A stretch of 64,000 nt of DNA from Chaera sp964544355 (GTDB lineage: Bacteria; Patescibacteriota; Saccharimonadia; Saccharimonadales; Saccharimonadaceae), in the NCBI GenBank assembly GCA_964544355.1, contig CAZJAI010000001.1, forward strand, positions 62,001 to 126,000, given 5' to 3'. The notes under the pieces were generated by a model. It did no database searches. It was not told where the DNA came from and was given only the letters and a program-made list of their open reading frames with translations. Shown piece by piece: positions 26,159 to 35,125 of the stretch. A program made the translations under genes and the position numbers. The stretch's first letter is position 1. The number at the start of each line of letters is the position of its first letter.

Positions 26159-26178
26159 TTCTACCGGTTATTGTGTGT

Positions 26179-26769
26179 TTACGGTTGAGGCTTCTTATTC
26201 TTTTGGTAAGCATCTATAGCCTGGGCCACCTTACCGTCTGTCTTCAAATTCTCCCAGAACAAAACCTGTGAACGCTCTATATACATCGAGTCTTCAGGGC
26301 CATGGATTTCATTCCCCAATTTAACCAGTGACAGGTTGGGCTGATTTTGCGGAATACTGCCGCTGGCTTGAGGTTGCACCGCCTGTTGGGCCTGCAAGTA
26401 ATATATGTTTGTCAGGTTGACGTAGCCGGAGTTTATAGCACGTATTTTACCAAAATAAACCTGTCCGTTCGTTAAAAAAACTGCTTGGTACTGGTTGGGC
26501 TTTATAGCTGATTGCCAAAAACCCTTAGGGTTAGCGAACAGACTTAGCCCAAGCGCGCTAATCAGCAGGACCGACATTAAAACGAGAATGGCTAACAGTA
26601 TTTTACTGGCTGCGGTGGGGCGGTACCAGGGAAGCTGGTCGCGATTATCGTTCGAAACGCGGCTCGTTTGGGTCGGCGCGACCACCTGGGGCTGTCGTAC
26701 TTGGCCGCTACGCTGGCCTGTCCAGCTCATTCTGGTATTTGATGATCTGCTGGTTTGACGCAAATCCAT
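26179..26769 (-). CDS. Single-pass membrane protein, unknown
   Basis: 196 aa. A polar Gln/Arg/Ser-rich cytoplasmic N-terminus (1-55) precedes one transmembrane helix at about 57-80. The extracytoplasmic domain has YQAVFLTNGQVYFGKIRAI and LVKLGNEIHGPEDSMYIERSQVLFWENL, a two-part pattern resembling a small beta-barrel fold. No enzyme motif was found. It is monocistronic with its own terminator. Confidence 0.72.
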   Translation of the reverse strand: MDLRQTSRSSNTRMSWTGQRSGQVRQPQVVAPTQTSRVSNDNRDQLPWYRPTAASKILLAILVLMSVLLISALGLSLFANPKGFWQSAIKPNQYQAVFLTNGQVYFGKIRAINSGYVNLTNIYYLQAQQAVQPQASGSIPQNQPNLSLVKLGNEIHGPEDSMYIERSQVLFWENLKTDGKVAQAIDAYQKNKKPQP

Positions 26770-26944
26770 GTCTTATCCTTTCTGTTTCTAAACATAAGTT
26801 TTATTGTACTTGGTTTTCTTTAACGCGCCAACGACTGCGGCGTTTTTGTTTTTGCTTAATACACCCCAGTAAAATGTATTAAAAGTTTGCCCGTTTTATG
26901 CTACGCTTTAGCTACAGATGTAGATGTAGCAATACATTACAAAA

Positions 26945-29326
26945 ATGAAAATAAAAATTCTCAAAAAAGGTACTTTTTTTGCTGTCTCCCTCTCCCTCAG
27001 CCTGCTTTTGGGCGCCTGGGCCGGCCCCCGGCCGGCCCAGGCTGTTCAGAGCGTGCCGCTGAAGCTGAACTTCCAGGGCCGCCTGACCAACAACGCCGGC
27101 TCGGCCATGCCCGACGGCCTGTACAACATGACTTTCCGCCTGTATAGCACAGTCAGCGGCGGCACCGCCAGCTGGACCGAGCTGCGCGAGGCCGGCAACC
27201 GGGTGCAGCTGACCAACGGCCTGTTCTCGGTCCAGCTGGGCGAGGTGACCGCCCTGCCATCTACCACTTTCAACGCCTTCCCGATGTACCTGGAAGTGGA
27301 GCTGCCCACTCCGGCCACCGCCACCTGCGCCACCGCCGGCTGCGCCAGCTGGACGGAAGGGGCGATGACTCCCCGCCAGGCCCTGGCCAGCTCTCCCTAC
27401 AGCTTCAATGCCAACCGCCTGGACGGCCTGGACTCCAGCCAGCTGGCCCGCCTGGACGCCGCCAACACTTTCACGGCCAGCCAGCTCTTCCAAAACACCA
27501 CCAACTCCACCAGCGCCTTCACTGTCAGGAATGCTGCCGGCAGCAATTTATTCACCATAGATTCGCTGAACTCGCGCCTGGGCCTTAACCTTGGCGGCAG
27601 CAATCTGCCCAGCGTGACCTTTGATATGGTGGGGGCCTTGAGGCTGGCCGGCTCGGTCAGTGACACCACTTCTTTCGTTACGCCCGCGGCCGCCAGCACG
27701 CCGACCAAAATCAACATACCGCTTTACGACCCTGGTTATTCTGGTCAGGTACTGGCCCTGGGCCTGCCCTCTACGACCGGAGTAACATCGCGCGCTATTA
27801 CCTTGTTTGATGCCCGCACGGTGGCCCACCAGCCCACCTTAGGAGTTTTCTCGGTGGATGAGGCCAACCTGGCCGGTCTGTCCTGGGAAGGCGCCTCCAC
27901 CACCGCTTACTTAAAGACCACCGGCGGCAATCTGGCCCTGCGCTCCGGCAGCAGCGACCTAATGACCCTATTATCCGGCGGCAACGTAGGAATAGGGACG
28001 GTGAGCCCGGATAGTAAGCTAAGCGTTACAGGCAACGGTACTGGAGTTGCCAGGCTAGGCAGTAATGGGTGTGCGGCTAATTTTGCCGCACTAAGCTTGG
28101 GCTTACAGGACAGCGCGTGTAATAATTACAACTTACTCAGTTCTCCCACCGATCCAACACTTTATATTAACCGGCCGAGTGGTTACCCCATCACGGTAAG
28201 GGAGGGCAACGGAGCCGATCAGCTGACCATTGCGACCGGAGGCAACGTAGGAATTGGCACAACAGTCCCCCAGGCGAAGCTTGACATTATAGCGCCGTCT
28301 GGTGCTTACAACAGCGAAATCGGTATGCTCCGGTTGTCCTACGCGCCTAACCCCGCCAAAAAGCTTTACATGGGTTGGGATGACACTGTGGGAGCCGCCT
28401 ATATCCAAGCCGTTTGGTCAGGTAACGCCTTTAAGCCACTGTTGCTTAATCCCAATTTGGGTAGTGTGTGTATCGGTACAACCTCGTGTAACAATAAACT
28501 GGGAGTCAATGGCTCGATCGGAGCGGCAGGTCCTATCACCGCCAGCACCACCCCGGATATTGCCGAGACCATACCGGCAGCGCCAGATGTTACCGCGGCT
28601 GACGTGGTTATGGCTGACCCTCAAAATCCAGAGAGAGTAGTAAAAAGCACAACTGCCTATAGTCCGGGAGTGTTAGGGGTTATTTCTGACGGTACCGGCT
28701 CTTTTATGATTAATTCACGGGCCGGCAACAGCACCCAACTTACCGGCGCTCCCCTGGTGCTGGCCGGACGGGTGCCGGTGAAAATTACCGGCGAGGGCGG
28801 ACCTGTCAGGCCCGGGGATTACCTGACCAGCTCGAGCACTCCTGGATACGCCATGAAAGCCAATCGGGCCGGCCCGACCATTGGCAAGGCTTTGGGCTTT
28901 TTCGATGGTACGTCAGCGGTCGCAAGGGGCAGGGTTTTGGTTATGGTGAATTTAAGTTATTACGATCCGGCCGGCGGCAGTTCTCTGCAGGGAACTGCCG
29001 CTCAGTTTGCTTCTCTGAACGTTAGCGGCAGCGTGACGTTAGGGCAGCTGACCGTTTCGGGTGATGGTAACTTCCTAGGCAACATACTGGTAGCCGGTCA
29101 TATAATAGGCAACCCGGACACCAGAGGAAGTTTAGTGATAGACGCCGGTAAGCTCTTTGCTGAATATAAATTCAAGAACAATTATGCGGTGACACCTACA
29201 GTGGTAGCCAGTCCGACCAGCCAGGCGGTTCTTTACAGGGTAGTGGCTAGGCCTGACGGATTCGGTATTTATTTGAATTCTTCCTCGCAGGTGCCGGTTA
29301 CGTTTAACTATATGGTGCAACAATAG
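26945..29326 (+). CDS. Large secreted surface protein with tail-fibre-like repeats
   Basis: 793 aa. The signal peptide has core FFAVSLSLSLLLGAWA and ends PAQA (about residue 36). An N-terminal domain with LKLNFQGRLTNNAGSAMPDG is followed by three GxVxIGT-type repeats (GNVGIGTVSPDSKLSV, GNVGIGTTVPQAKLDI, GSVCIGTTSCNNKLGV) known from phage tail-fibre and bacterial surface proteins. A C-terminal region has TPDIAETIP and VLVMVNLSYYD, and a final beta-rich segment ends FNYMVQQ. There is no membrane anchor. The first 600 bp are much richer in G/C-ending codons than the middle, a mosaic that hints at domain exchange. A candidate -10 TATGCT lies at 26897-26902. Confidence 0.8.
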   Translation: MKIKILKKGTFFAVSLSLSLLLGAWAGPRPAQAVQSVPLKLNFQGRLTNNAGSAMPDGLYNMTFRLYSTVSGGTASWTELREAGNRVQLTNGLFSVQLGEVTALPSTTFNAFPMYLEVELPTPATATCATAGCASWTEGAMTPRQALASSPYSFNANRLDGLDSSQLARLDAANTFTASQLFQNTTNSTSAFTVRNAAGSNLFTIDSLNSRLGLNLGGSNLPSVTFDMVGALRLAGSVSDTTSFVTPAAASTPTKINIPLYDPGYSGQVLALGLPSTTGVTSRAITLFDARTVAHQPTLGVFSVDEANLAGLSWEGASTTAYLKTTGGNLALRSGSSDLMTLLSGGNVGIGTVSPDSKLSVTGNGTGVARLGSNGCAANFAALSLGLQDSACNNYNLLSSPTDPTLYINRPSGYPITVREGNGADQLTIATGGNVGIGTTVPQAKLDIIAPSGAYNSEIGMLRLSYAPNPAKKLYMGWDDTVGAAYIQAVWSGNAFKPLLLNPNLGSVCIGTTSCNNKLGVNGSIGAAGPITASTTPDIAETIPAAPDVTAADVVMADPQNPERVVKSTTAYSPGVLGVISDGTGSFMINSRAGNSTQLTGAPLVLAGRVPVKITGEGGPVRPGDYLTSSSTPGYAMKANRAGPTIGKALGFFDGTSAVARGRVLVMVNLSYYDPAGGSSLQGTAAQFASLNVSGSVTLGQLTVSGDGNFLGNILVAGHIIGNPDTRGSLVIDAGKLFAEYKFKNNYAVTPTVVASPTSQAVLYRVVARPDGFGIYLNSSSQVPVTFNYMVQQ

Positions 29327-29339
29327 AAACGGACTGGTC

Positions 29340-29416
29340 TGGTGGGCAATGCAGGACTCGAACCTGCGACCTTTTCCACGTCAAGGAAACGCTCTAGCCA
29401 ACTGAGCTAATTGCCC
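29340..29416 (-). tRNA. tRNA-Val (anticodon GAC)
   Basis: On the minus strand, acceptor GGGCAAT pairs with ATTGCCC. Stem TTTCC/GGAAA carries loop TTGACGT (anticodon GAC), with T loop TTCGAGT and encoded CCA. Confidence 0.93.
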
Positions 29417-29590
29417 TTACTCGAATCTTCGTGTTTGTCAGATTCCGCTGACTACCGGAAGCACTGAATTAGCACCATATCGCGCCTCTTGGATAACCAC
29501 CTAGCTTGGCTGATTCGTTTATGAAGAGCTACAGGTAAAAGCTTAGCAAAACAGAGGCGGTTTTGTCTAGCGTGGTGTACAATCGTTGTT

Positions 29591-31432
29591 ATGGATAATG
29601 AACAGATTTATGCCATGCGTCACAGTCTGGCACATATAGCCGCGGCCGCCGTGCAACGTTTGTGGCCGGAGGCAAGGTTCGGAGTCGGCCCGGTTACTGA
29701 TGAGGGTTTTTACTATGATATCAACCTAGGCGATCAGACGATTTCTGAAGATGACTTTCCGAGAATAGAAGAGCAAATGCGTGCGATTATTGCCGAAAAC
29801 CAGCTGTTTGAACGATTTGAAAAACCGATAGACGAAGCGCTGCGATGGGCCGAGGAGAGTAATCAGCCGTATAAGCGAGAGTTACTAAGCGATCTGCAGC
29901 GATTAGGTACTACAGCGGTTAAGGATATAGAAAATTTAGAGCTTGGCCTGGTGCCCGGCGGCCACAAGGCTGTCGATAGGGTGTCTTTCTATAAAAATGG
30001 CGACTTTGTTGATCTGTGCCGCGGGCCGCACGTGACTAACACGCGCGACGTCGGCGCGTTTAAGCTGCTCCGAGTGGCCGGGGCGTACTGGCGCGGCAAG
30101 GCGGGGAACGACCAGATGCAGCGCTTGTACGGTCTGGCTTTCGCTACCGAAGAAGAACTGAAAAATCACTTAAACATGCTGGATGAGGCCAAAAAGCGGG
30201 ACCATAGAAAGCTCGGCCAGGAAATGGACTTGTTCGTCTTCTCTGATATGGTTGGATCGGGACTGCCCATATTCACCCCGCGCGGCACGGTTCTGCGGGA
30301 AGAGCTTGTAGCGTACTCCAATTCTTTACGCCAGCGTTATGGCTTCGAGAAAGTCTGGATACCACATATTACCAAGAAAGAGCTGTATGAAACTTCGGGT
30401 CACTGGGCGAAATTTGGCGGCGAGCTTTTCTTGGTTAAGAGCCAGGAAACCTCTGACCAGTTCGTCTTGAAGCCTATGAATTGTCCCCATCACACGCGTA
30501 TTTACGCCAGTAGACAGCGAAGTTATCGCGATCTGCCGCTACGGTATCTGGAGACAACCACCGTCTACCGGGACGAAAAGACCGGCGAACTTAACGGGTT
30601 GAGTCGCGTCCGCTCCGCCACCCAAGACGACAGCCATGTGTTTTGTCGCGAAGATCAGATTGAAGCTGAAATCAACAACCTGCTCGCAGCGGCCCAGGAG
30701 CTCTATAACACCATTGGTATGGATTTACGGGTGCGTTTATCTTACCGCGACAACAGCGACACCTACCTAGGTGATAAAAAACTTTGGGAGAGCGCCCAGA
30801 ACCAGCTTAAAAATGCCGTGGCGGCAAACCAGCTTAATTATTTCGAGGTAGAGGGCGAAGCGGCTTTTTATGGACCAAAAATTGATTTTATGGCCACCGA
30901 CGCGATTGGCCGGGAGCACCAACTTGCTACCGTACAGCTGGATTTCATAATGCCTCAGCGCTTTGGTCTGGAATACGTTGCAGATGACGGGATGTCGAAA
31001 AACCCAGTCATGATTCACTGCGCCCTGCTTGGTTCCGTGGAGCGCTTTCTGGCCGTCTACGTAGAGCATACGGCCGGACGATTCCCTGTTTGGCTGGCCC
31101 CGGAACAACTGCGCCTGATACAGCTGAAGGATGATCCGGATTTGGACCAATTTGTTGAGCAGATTAAACGAAAAGCTGACGAGGGTGGAGTCAGAACTAA
31201 AGTAGATAAGAGCAATGAATCCGTTGGAAAGAAAATCCGAGACGCTGAACTGCAGAAGATCCCTTATATAGCGGTCGTAGGCGAGAAGGAACTTAAGTCG
31301 GGTCTGCTAACTCCCCGGGTACGACGGGATATTGCGGTTGAAGGCCGGCAGGATAAAGCCATATCGGTCGAGCGGCTGGTCCACAGCGTGGCTAACGAGT
31401 CTCGTAGCAGGGCCAGCCAGTCATCTCTTTAG
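29591..31432 (+). CDS. thrS: Threonyl-tRNA synthetase lacking the TGS domain
   Basis: 613 aa. The protein starts directly in the N2 editing (SAD) domain: H11 and H15 of HSLAHI, with Cys143/His147 in CRGPH. The class II core follows, with motif 2 around TTTVYRDEKTGELNGLSRVR and the zinc ligand Cys in MNCPHH; the C-terminal anticodon-binding domain has VDKSNESVGKKIRDAE. The N-terminal TGS domain (about 60 aa in E. coli) is absent. TACAAT (29578-29583) ends 7 nt before the ATG with no Shine-Dalgarno, so a leaderless message is likely. Downstream genes follow closely. Confidence 0.95.
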   Translation: MDNEQIYAMRHSLAHIAAAAVQRLWPEARFGVGPVTDEGFYYDINLGDQTISEDDFPRIEEQMRAIIAENQLFERFEKPIDEALRWAEESNQPYKRELLSDLQRLGTTAVKDIENLELGLVPGGHKAVDRVSFYKNGDFVDLCRGPHVTNTRDVGAFKLLRVAGAYWRGKAGNDQMQRLYGLAFATEEELKNHLNMLDEAKKRDHRKLGQEMDLFVFSDMVGSGLPIFTPRGTVLREELVAYSNSLRQRYGFEKVWIPHITKKELYETSGHWAKFGGELFLVKSQETSDQFVLKPMNCPHHTRIYASRQRSYRDLPLRYLETTTVYRDEKTGELNGLSRVRSATQDDSHVFCREDQIEAEINNLLAAAQELYNTIGMDLRVRLSYRDNSDTYLGDKKLWESAQNQLKNAVAANQLNYFEVEGEAAFYGPKIDFMATDAIGREHQLATVQLDFIMPQRFGLEYVADDGMSKNPVMIHCALLGSVERFLAVYVEHTAGRFPVWLAPEQLRLIQLKDDPDLDQFVEQIKRKADEGGVRTKVDKSNESVGKKIRDAELQKIPYIAVVGEKELKSGLLTPRVRRDIAVEGRQDKAISVERLVHSVANESRSRASQSSL

Positions 31433-31445
31433 CGGATCCCCAAAT

Positions 31446-31763
31446 ATGGGTAACTATTACAACTGTTTTCGCCAACGGGTATACGATGTAGTATGCCGCA
31501 TCCCTTCCGGCCGAGTCATGACCTATGGTGACATCGCTGCCTACTGCGGGCAACCATTATCTGCCCGAATAGTCGGTGGAATCGCTCATTTTGGCCCCTC
31601 GGACCTACCGTGGCACAGGGTGGTCAATCGTTTCGGCGGGCTAGCCAGCGGTTACTGGGGAGGCCGTGAAGCGCAAAAATCCGCGCTAGCGCAGGAGGGA
31701 GTATCCGTTGGATTAGGTTTCCGGGTAGACCTGGTAAGGCTGAGGTGGAACCCGGATGAATGA
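31446..31763 (+). CDS. Alkyltransferase-like (ATL) DNA-binding protein
   Basis: 105 aa from ATG 31446; the longer frame overlaps thrS without support. It matches the C-terminal DNA-binding domain of O6-alkylguanine-DNA alkyltransferases (IPSGRVMTYGDIAAYCG). The reactive PCHR motif is PWHRVV, with Trp in place of Cys. ATL proteins bind O6-alkylguanine without repairing it and recruit nucleotide excision repair. It lies 13 bp after thrS and overlaps miaA by 8 bp, suggesting one operon. Confidence 0.88.
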   Translation: MGNYYNCFRQRVYDVVCRIPSGRVMTYGDIAAYCGQPLSARIVGGIAHFGPSDLPWHRVVNRFGGLASGYWGGREAQKSALAQEGVSVGLGFRVDLVRLRWNPDE

Positions 31764-32610
31764 ACGCATGGTGGTGATAGTTGGCCCGACCGCCAGCGGC
31801 AAGTCCAACCTGGCCATGGAGGCTGCTCGTCGGTGGGACGGAGAGATTATTTGTGCTGATTCCCGAACTGTATACCGGGAAATGGATATAGGCACGGCCA
31901 AACCGAGTCAAAAGGATCGGCAAGCGGTGCAGCACCACTTGCTTGATATAGCCTCGCCCGGAGATCGTTTTTCGGCGGCTGAATTTAAAGAGATGGCCGA
32001 AAAAGCCATACAAGACATAGCTTCCCGGGGTAAGTTGCCGGTCATGGCGGGAGGAAGCGGGCTTTACGTGGATTCGGTTATTTTTAACTACCGGTTCGGA
32101 CCGGCAGCAGATCAGAGGAAACGCCGTATACTGGAAAAGATGTCGACAGAAGAATTGCAGAGACTGGGCGAGGCCAAAAGGATCAAGCTGCCTGAAAATA
32201 CTAGAAACAAACGGTACTTAATAAGAGCTATAGAGTTGGGAGGTACAATCAAGCAGCGCCTCAAGCTCAGACCTAATACACTCGTAGTAGGTATAACAAC
32301 AAAAAAGGAAGATTTACTTCAACGGATCGAGTCGCGAGCGAATCAAATGATACGCCAAGGAATACTTGATGAGCTGCGGACACTGGGTCATCAATACGAC
32401 TGGCATACCGAGGCTATGACAGGTAATATCTATCGAGCATTTAGGGGAGTGGTCGAAGATCGCAAAACCCTCAATCAGGCCAAGCAGGAATTTATCGCAG
32501 CGGATCTTCGTCTGGCCAAGCGCCAACTAACCTGGTTTAAGCGCAACCCCTATATTAAATGGGGAACACCCGACGAGCTGATGCAAGAGATAGAACGGTT
32601 CCTGAAATAA
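31756..32610 (+). CDS. miaA: tRNA dimethylallyltransferase MiaA
   Basis: 284 aa. P-loop GPTASGKS at 10-17, catalytic Asp in ICADSRTVYREMDIGTAKP, and AGGSGLYVDSVI are the MiaA signatures. It adds the dimethylallyl group to A37 of tRNAs reading UNN codons. It is slightly shorter than E. coli MiaA, and the C-terminus has the usual RLAKRQLTWFKRNP pattern. It overlaps the ATL gene by 8 bp. Confidence 0.95.
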   Translation: MNERMVVIVGPTASGKSNLAMEAARRWDGEIICADSRTVYREMDIGTAKPSQKDRQAVQHHLLDIASPGDRFSAAEFKEMAEKAIQDIASRGKLPVMAGGSGLYVDSVIFNYRFGPAADQRKRRILEKMSTEELQRLGEAKRIKLPENTRNKRYLIRAIELGGTIKQRLKLRPNTLVVGITTKKEDLLQRIESRANQMIRQGILDELRTLGHQYDWHTEAMTGNIYRAFRGVVEDRKTLNQAKQEFIAADLRLAKRQLTWFKRNPYIKWGTPDELMQEIERFLK

Positions 32611-32696
32611 TCGTGCTATATCGGCCAGCGGTGCAGCCGTATCGACCGCGCATCTATTTTTGGTACAATAATCGGGATAAATAGTATAGTAAGACC

Positions 32697-33299
32697 ATGA
32701 TCGACGCACTATTTGGTTCAAAAACTCGGGTAAAACTGCTACACCTCTTTTTAAACAACCCCAATCGGGCTTTTTACGTGCGTGAGATCACCAGAAAAAT
32801 TGACGAACAAATTAATTCGGTCCGTCGAGAGCTGGCCAATATGTTAAGTATCGGTATTATTAAGTGTGACAGCTCCAACAACCGTCTGTACTACGAAATT
32901 AACCAGGAATATTCCCACTACAAGCCTCTTAGGGAGATTTTTGCCGACGAACATTTGCAATCGGAGGCTGCCACCGCGGTAGAGGCAAACGACTGGCATC
33001 GCCGCTTAAAGCAATTGGGAGATGTCAGAGTAGCTTTGTTTAGCGGCAGCCTGGTCAGGGGGTCTAGCAGTGACGTGGACGTGCTGCTAGTCGGTAATAT
33101 CAATAAAACCCAAGCTAAAAAATTCATTAACGAACTTGAAGAGGACGAAAGGCGCACCCTGAACTATACCTTAATGAGCTATGAAGATTTTTATTACCGC
33201 CTGAGCATTAAGGACCGCTTCGTATTAAGCCTGATAAGCGGTAAACACACCCTGCTGATAGATTCCGAAAACGTATTATCTAAAGAGCCGATAAATTGA
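32697..33299 (+). CDS. HTH regulator fused to a MNT-type nucleotidyltransferase domain
   Basis: 200 aa. The N-terminal winged helix (about 1-75) has YVREITRKIDEQINSVRRELANM. The C-terminal domain has FSGSLVRGSSSDVDVLLVG, the GSxxxG...DxD signature of minimal nucleotidyltransferases. HTH-NTase fusions are found as regulators and as antitoxin-like proteins, but no HEPN partner adjoins it. TATAGT (32685-32690) ends 6 nt before the ATG, so it is likely leaderless. Confidence 0.75.
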   Translation: MIDALFGSKTRVKLLHLFLNNPNRAFYVREITRKIDEQINSVRRELANMLSIGIIKCDSSNNRLYYEINQEYSHYKPLREIFADEHLQSEAATAVEANDWHRRLKQLGDVRVALFSGSLVRGSSSDVDVLLVGNINKTQAKKFINELEEDERRTLNYTLMSYEDFYYRLSIKDRFVLSLISGKHTLLIDSENVLSKEPIN

Positions 33300-33318
33300 A
33301 TCAAAATAAGGGATATTC

Positions 33319-33948
33319 ATGGAAATAGAATATAAAGGAGCGAACTGTCTCAGCGTAAGCACGAAGCGTCACGTCATCATAACTGATCCCAAGCTTTCAC
33401 TGGCGAGTTTAAAAGATTTTACGGGTAAGCCGACGGTCCAGCTGGTTACCCAAACGCGTTTTGCTTTGCCCGAGACCGAGGGCATTTTGCTTATTGATTC
33501 TCCGGGTGAATACGAGGCCGATGGGCTGAGCGTGGTAGGGGTAGCGGCTGCTTCTCATACCGATGACCCCCTAGCCTCCAAGGGGGCTACGATTTTTAGG
33601 CTAGAGGTGGCCGGAATGTCATTAGCTTTTTTCGGGCATGTCGCCCCTGAATTAACAGAAGATCAACTGGAGGCCATAGGATTAGTGGATATTCTGGCTA
33701 TTCCCGTTGGGGGCGGAGGCTATACGCTAGACGCGCACGAAGCGGTGCGGATAACCAGGCAGCTGGATCCCAAGATAGTCATACCAACCCATTACGCCGA
33801 AAAAGGCATTCATTACGAAGTGCCTCAAGACGGTTTGGATGTGTTTTTGAACGAGCTGGGAGCGCCGCATGAGAGGCTTCCGAAAATCAAACTAAAAAAC
33901 ATTACGCCGGAAGATACTCTGAAAATTTGCGTGCTAAACCGAGGCTAA
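33319..33948 (+). CDS. Metallo-beta-lactamase-fold protein (UlaG-like) with a degenerate metal site
   Basis: 209 aa. Overall layout resembles the COG2220-type MBL proteins: the start EIEYKGANCLSV, DSPGEYEADG, SLAFFGHVAPELTEDQ and KIVIPTHY. The first metal motif HxHxDH, expected near residue 50, reads QTRFALPETEG, so the canonical site is missing although later His residues remain. It may be a non-catalytic or altered hydrolase. It follows the HTH-NTase gene by 19 bp and is convergent with rpmB (4-bp overlap). Confidence 0.7.
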   Translation: MEIEYKGANCLSVSTKRHVIITDPKLSLASLKDFTGKPTVQLVTQTRFALPETEGILLIDSPGEYEADGLSVVGVAAASHTDDPLASKGATIFRLEVAGMSLAFFGHVAPELTEDQLEAIGLVDILAIPVGGGGYTLDAHEAVRITRQLDPKIVIPTHYAEKGIHYEVPQDGLDVFLNELGAPHERLPKIKLKNITPEDTLKICVLNRG

Positions 33949-34157
33949 ACACTTCTTTTATTTTGGGGCAACAGTCCTTTTTTCTTGAGAGTGCGCAGTG
34001 CCTGAGTGCTGACCGTCATCTTCACTTTCTGGCCGCCAACCACGAGAGTGCGTTTTTGTAGGTTGGGCTTAAAAACGCGCTTGGTGCGACGCATCGAAAA
34101 GCTGACATTGTTGCCGAATTGCTTGCTTTTACCTGTGATTTCGCAGCGGGAAGCCAT
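33945..34157 (-). CDS. rpmB: 50S ribosomal protein bL28
   Basis: 70 aa. MASRCEITGKSKQFGNNVSFS and the following RRTKRVFKPNLQ match the L28 N-terminus, and the end has STQALRTLKKKGL. AGGAG lies about 8 nt upstream of the ATG. Confidence 0.95.
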   Translation of the reverse strand: MASRCEITGKSKQFGNNVSFSMRRTKRVFKPNLQKRTLVVGGQKVKMTVSTQALRTLKKKGLLPQNKRSV

Positions 34158-34286
34158 AAATATACCATCTCCTGATTGTCGCTAAAATTAACCTAGTTAA
34201 TACTACTGTTATTTAAGTATTTAGTCAACCTCCACGCGCCACCGCTGGGGCTGAGCATCTTAAATACTTGGTATACTAAGTGCAAT

Positions 34287-34919
34287 ATGGATAGCCAAAT
34301 AGGATACCTGGCGGTCGTGTTGTTGGCGGTCTTGTTTTCGATTACCCTCCATGAGGCAATGCATGCATATGTCAGCAATTGGCTGGGCGACGATACCGCT
34401 AAACAGGAAGGGCGACTCACTATTAACCCCTTATCCCACATTGATCCGCTGGCTACGGTGCTTCTGCCGCTGATACTGGCAGCACTCGGAGCGCCTCCGT
34501 TTGGAGCCGCCAAACCGGTGCCATTTAATCCTGCTCGGGTTCGCTACGGAGACTATGGCGCCGCATTGGTCGGATTAGCCGGTCCACTAACTAACCTGGT
34601 GTTAGCGTTTCTGGCATTTGTTATATTTGCCCTGAGCGGTTTTGCTGGGGGAGGGATCGGCAGCGTTTTACAGATATTCATTCTGGTTAACCTGGCCTTT
34701 TTCGTGTTTAATATGATACCTCTGCCGCCTCTGGACGGCTCCAGACTTTTGTACGCCGTCGCCCCGGACAGTATCAGACAAGCCATGGCTTCCATGGAAC
34801 AGTTTGGGATATACGTAGTGCTGATTGTGGTTCTACTGCTCAACGCCCAGCTGGGACAGTTTATGCAAACCGCCATAGGCGGGATACTTAACGTCTTTAA
34901 GTTTGTGCTTGGCGTTTAG
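34287..34919 (+). CDS. Site-2 protease family membrane metalloprotease (M50)
   Basis: 210 aa with about five transmembrane helices. The zinc motif HExxH is HEAMH (about 22-26) and the second motif is the NPLPPLDG-type NMIPLPPLDGSRLL. GLAGPLTNLVLA is also conserved. S2P proteases cleave within membranes, for example releasing anti-sigma factors or clearing signal peptides. TATACT (34272-34277) ends 9 nt before the ATG, so the message is near-leaderless. Confidence 0.9.
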   Translation: MDSQIGYLAVVLLAVLFSITLHEAMHAYVSNWLGDDTAKQEGRLTINPLSHIDPLATVLLPLILAALGAPPFGAAKPVPFNPARVRYGDYGAALVGLAGPLTNLVLAFLAFVIFALSGFAGGGIGSVLQIFILVNLAFFVFNMIPLPPLDGSRLLYAVAPDSIRQAMASMEQFGIYVVLIVVLLLNAQLGQFMQTAIGGILNVFKFVLGV

Positions 34920-34931
34920 AAAAAGGGGCAG

Positions 34932-34940
34932 TGTTATAAT
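34932..34940 (+). promoter_or_regulatory. Extended -10 promoter of candidate rod-shaped RNA
   Basis: TGTTATAAT (34932-34940) is an extended -10. The predicted start, about 34947, coincides with the first bases of the RNA terminal helix. Confidence 0.65.
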
Positions 34941-34945
34941 ATTAT

Positions 34946-35096
34946 TAGTCCTGGATGTTCCGTCCCAGGTGCAAATGATTTTCCTAACACCGCTTGAAAA
35001 GGGAGCTTTACATGAGACGCTTCCGTGGAAGCATCTTGCGAGCACCCACCTTGCATTCGCGAGGAATATCGAGCACGGGGCGGAGCAACAGGACTA
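34946..35096 (+). ncRNA. Candidate rod-like structured RNA (6S-like?), unassigned
   Basis: The ends pair: TAGTCCTG (34946-34953) with CAGGACTA (35089-35096). The rod continues with TCCGTCCC (34959-34966) and GGGGCGGA (35077-35084, one GU), GTGC (34969-34972) and GCAC (35073-35076), and GATTTTCC (34977-34984) and GGAATATC (35063-35070, one UU). The interior has a GCTTC/GAAGC hairpin and other short stems. The promoter places transcription start at the terminal helix. About 150 nt and rod-like is the shape of 6S RNA, but no family motif was recognised; the SRP RNA apical motif is absent. A 35-codon frame with an AAAAGGGAG upstream (35012-35119) overlaps it and is an alternative reading. Confidence 0.6.
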
Positions 35097-35125
35097 TTAA
35101 AATACTTTCATTTCTTTAACGGTAA

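Noticed and set aside
35012..35119. 35-codon frame with SD-like AAAAGGGAG
   Set aside because: It lies inside a region whose helices pair end to end and start at the promoter. The product (MRRFRGSILRAPTLHSRG...) resembles nothing known. Kept only as an alternative under the RNA candidate.
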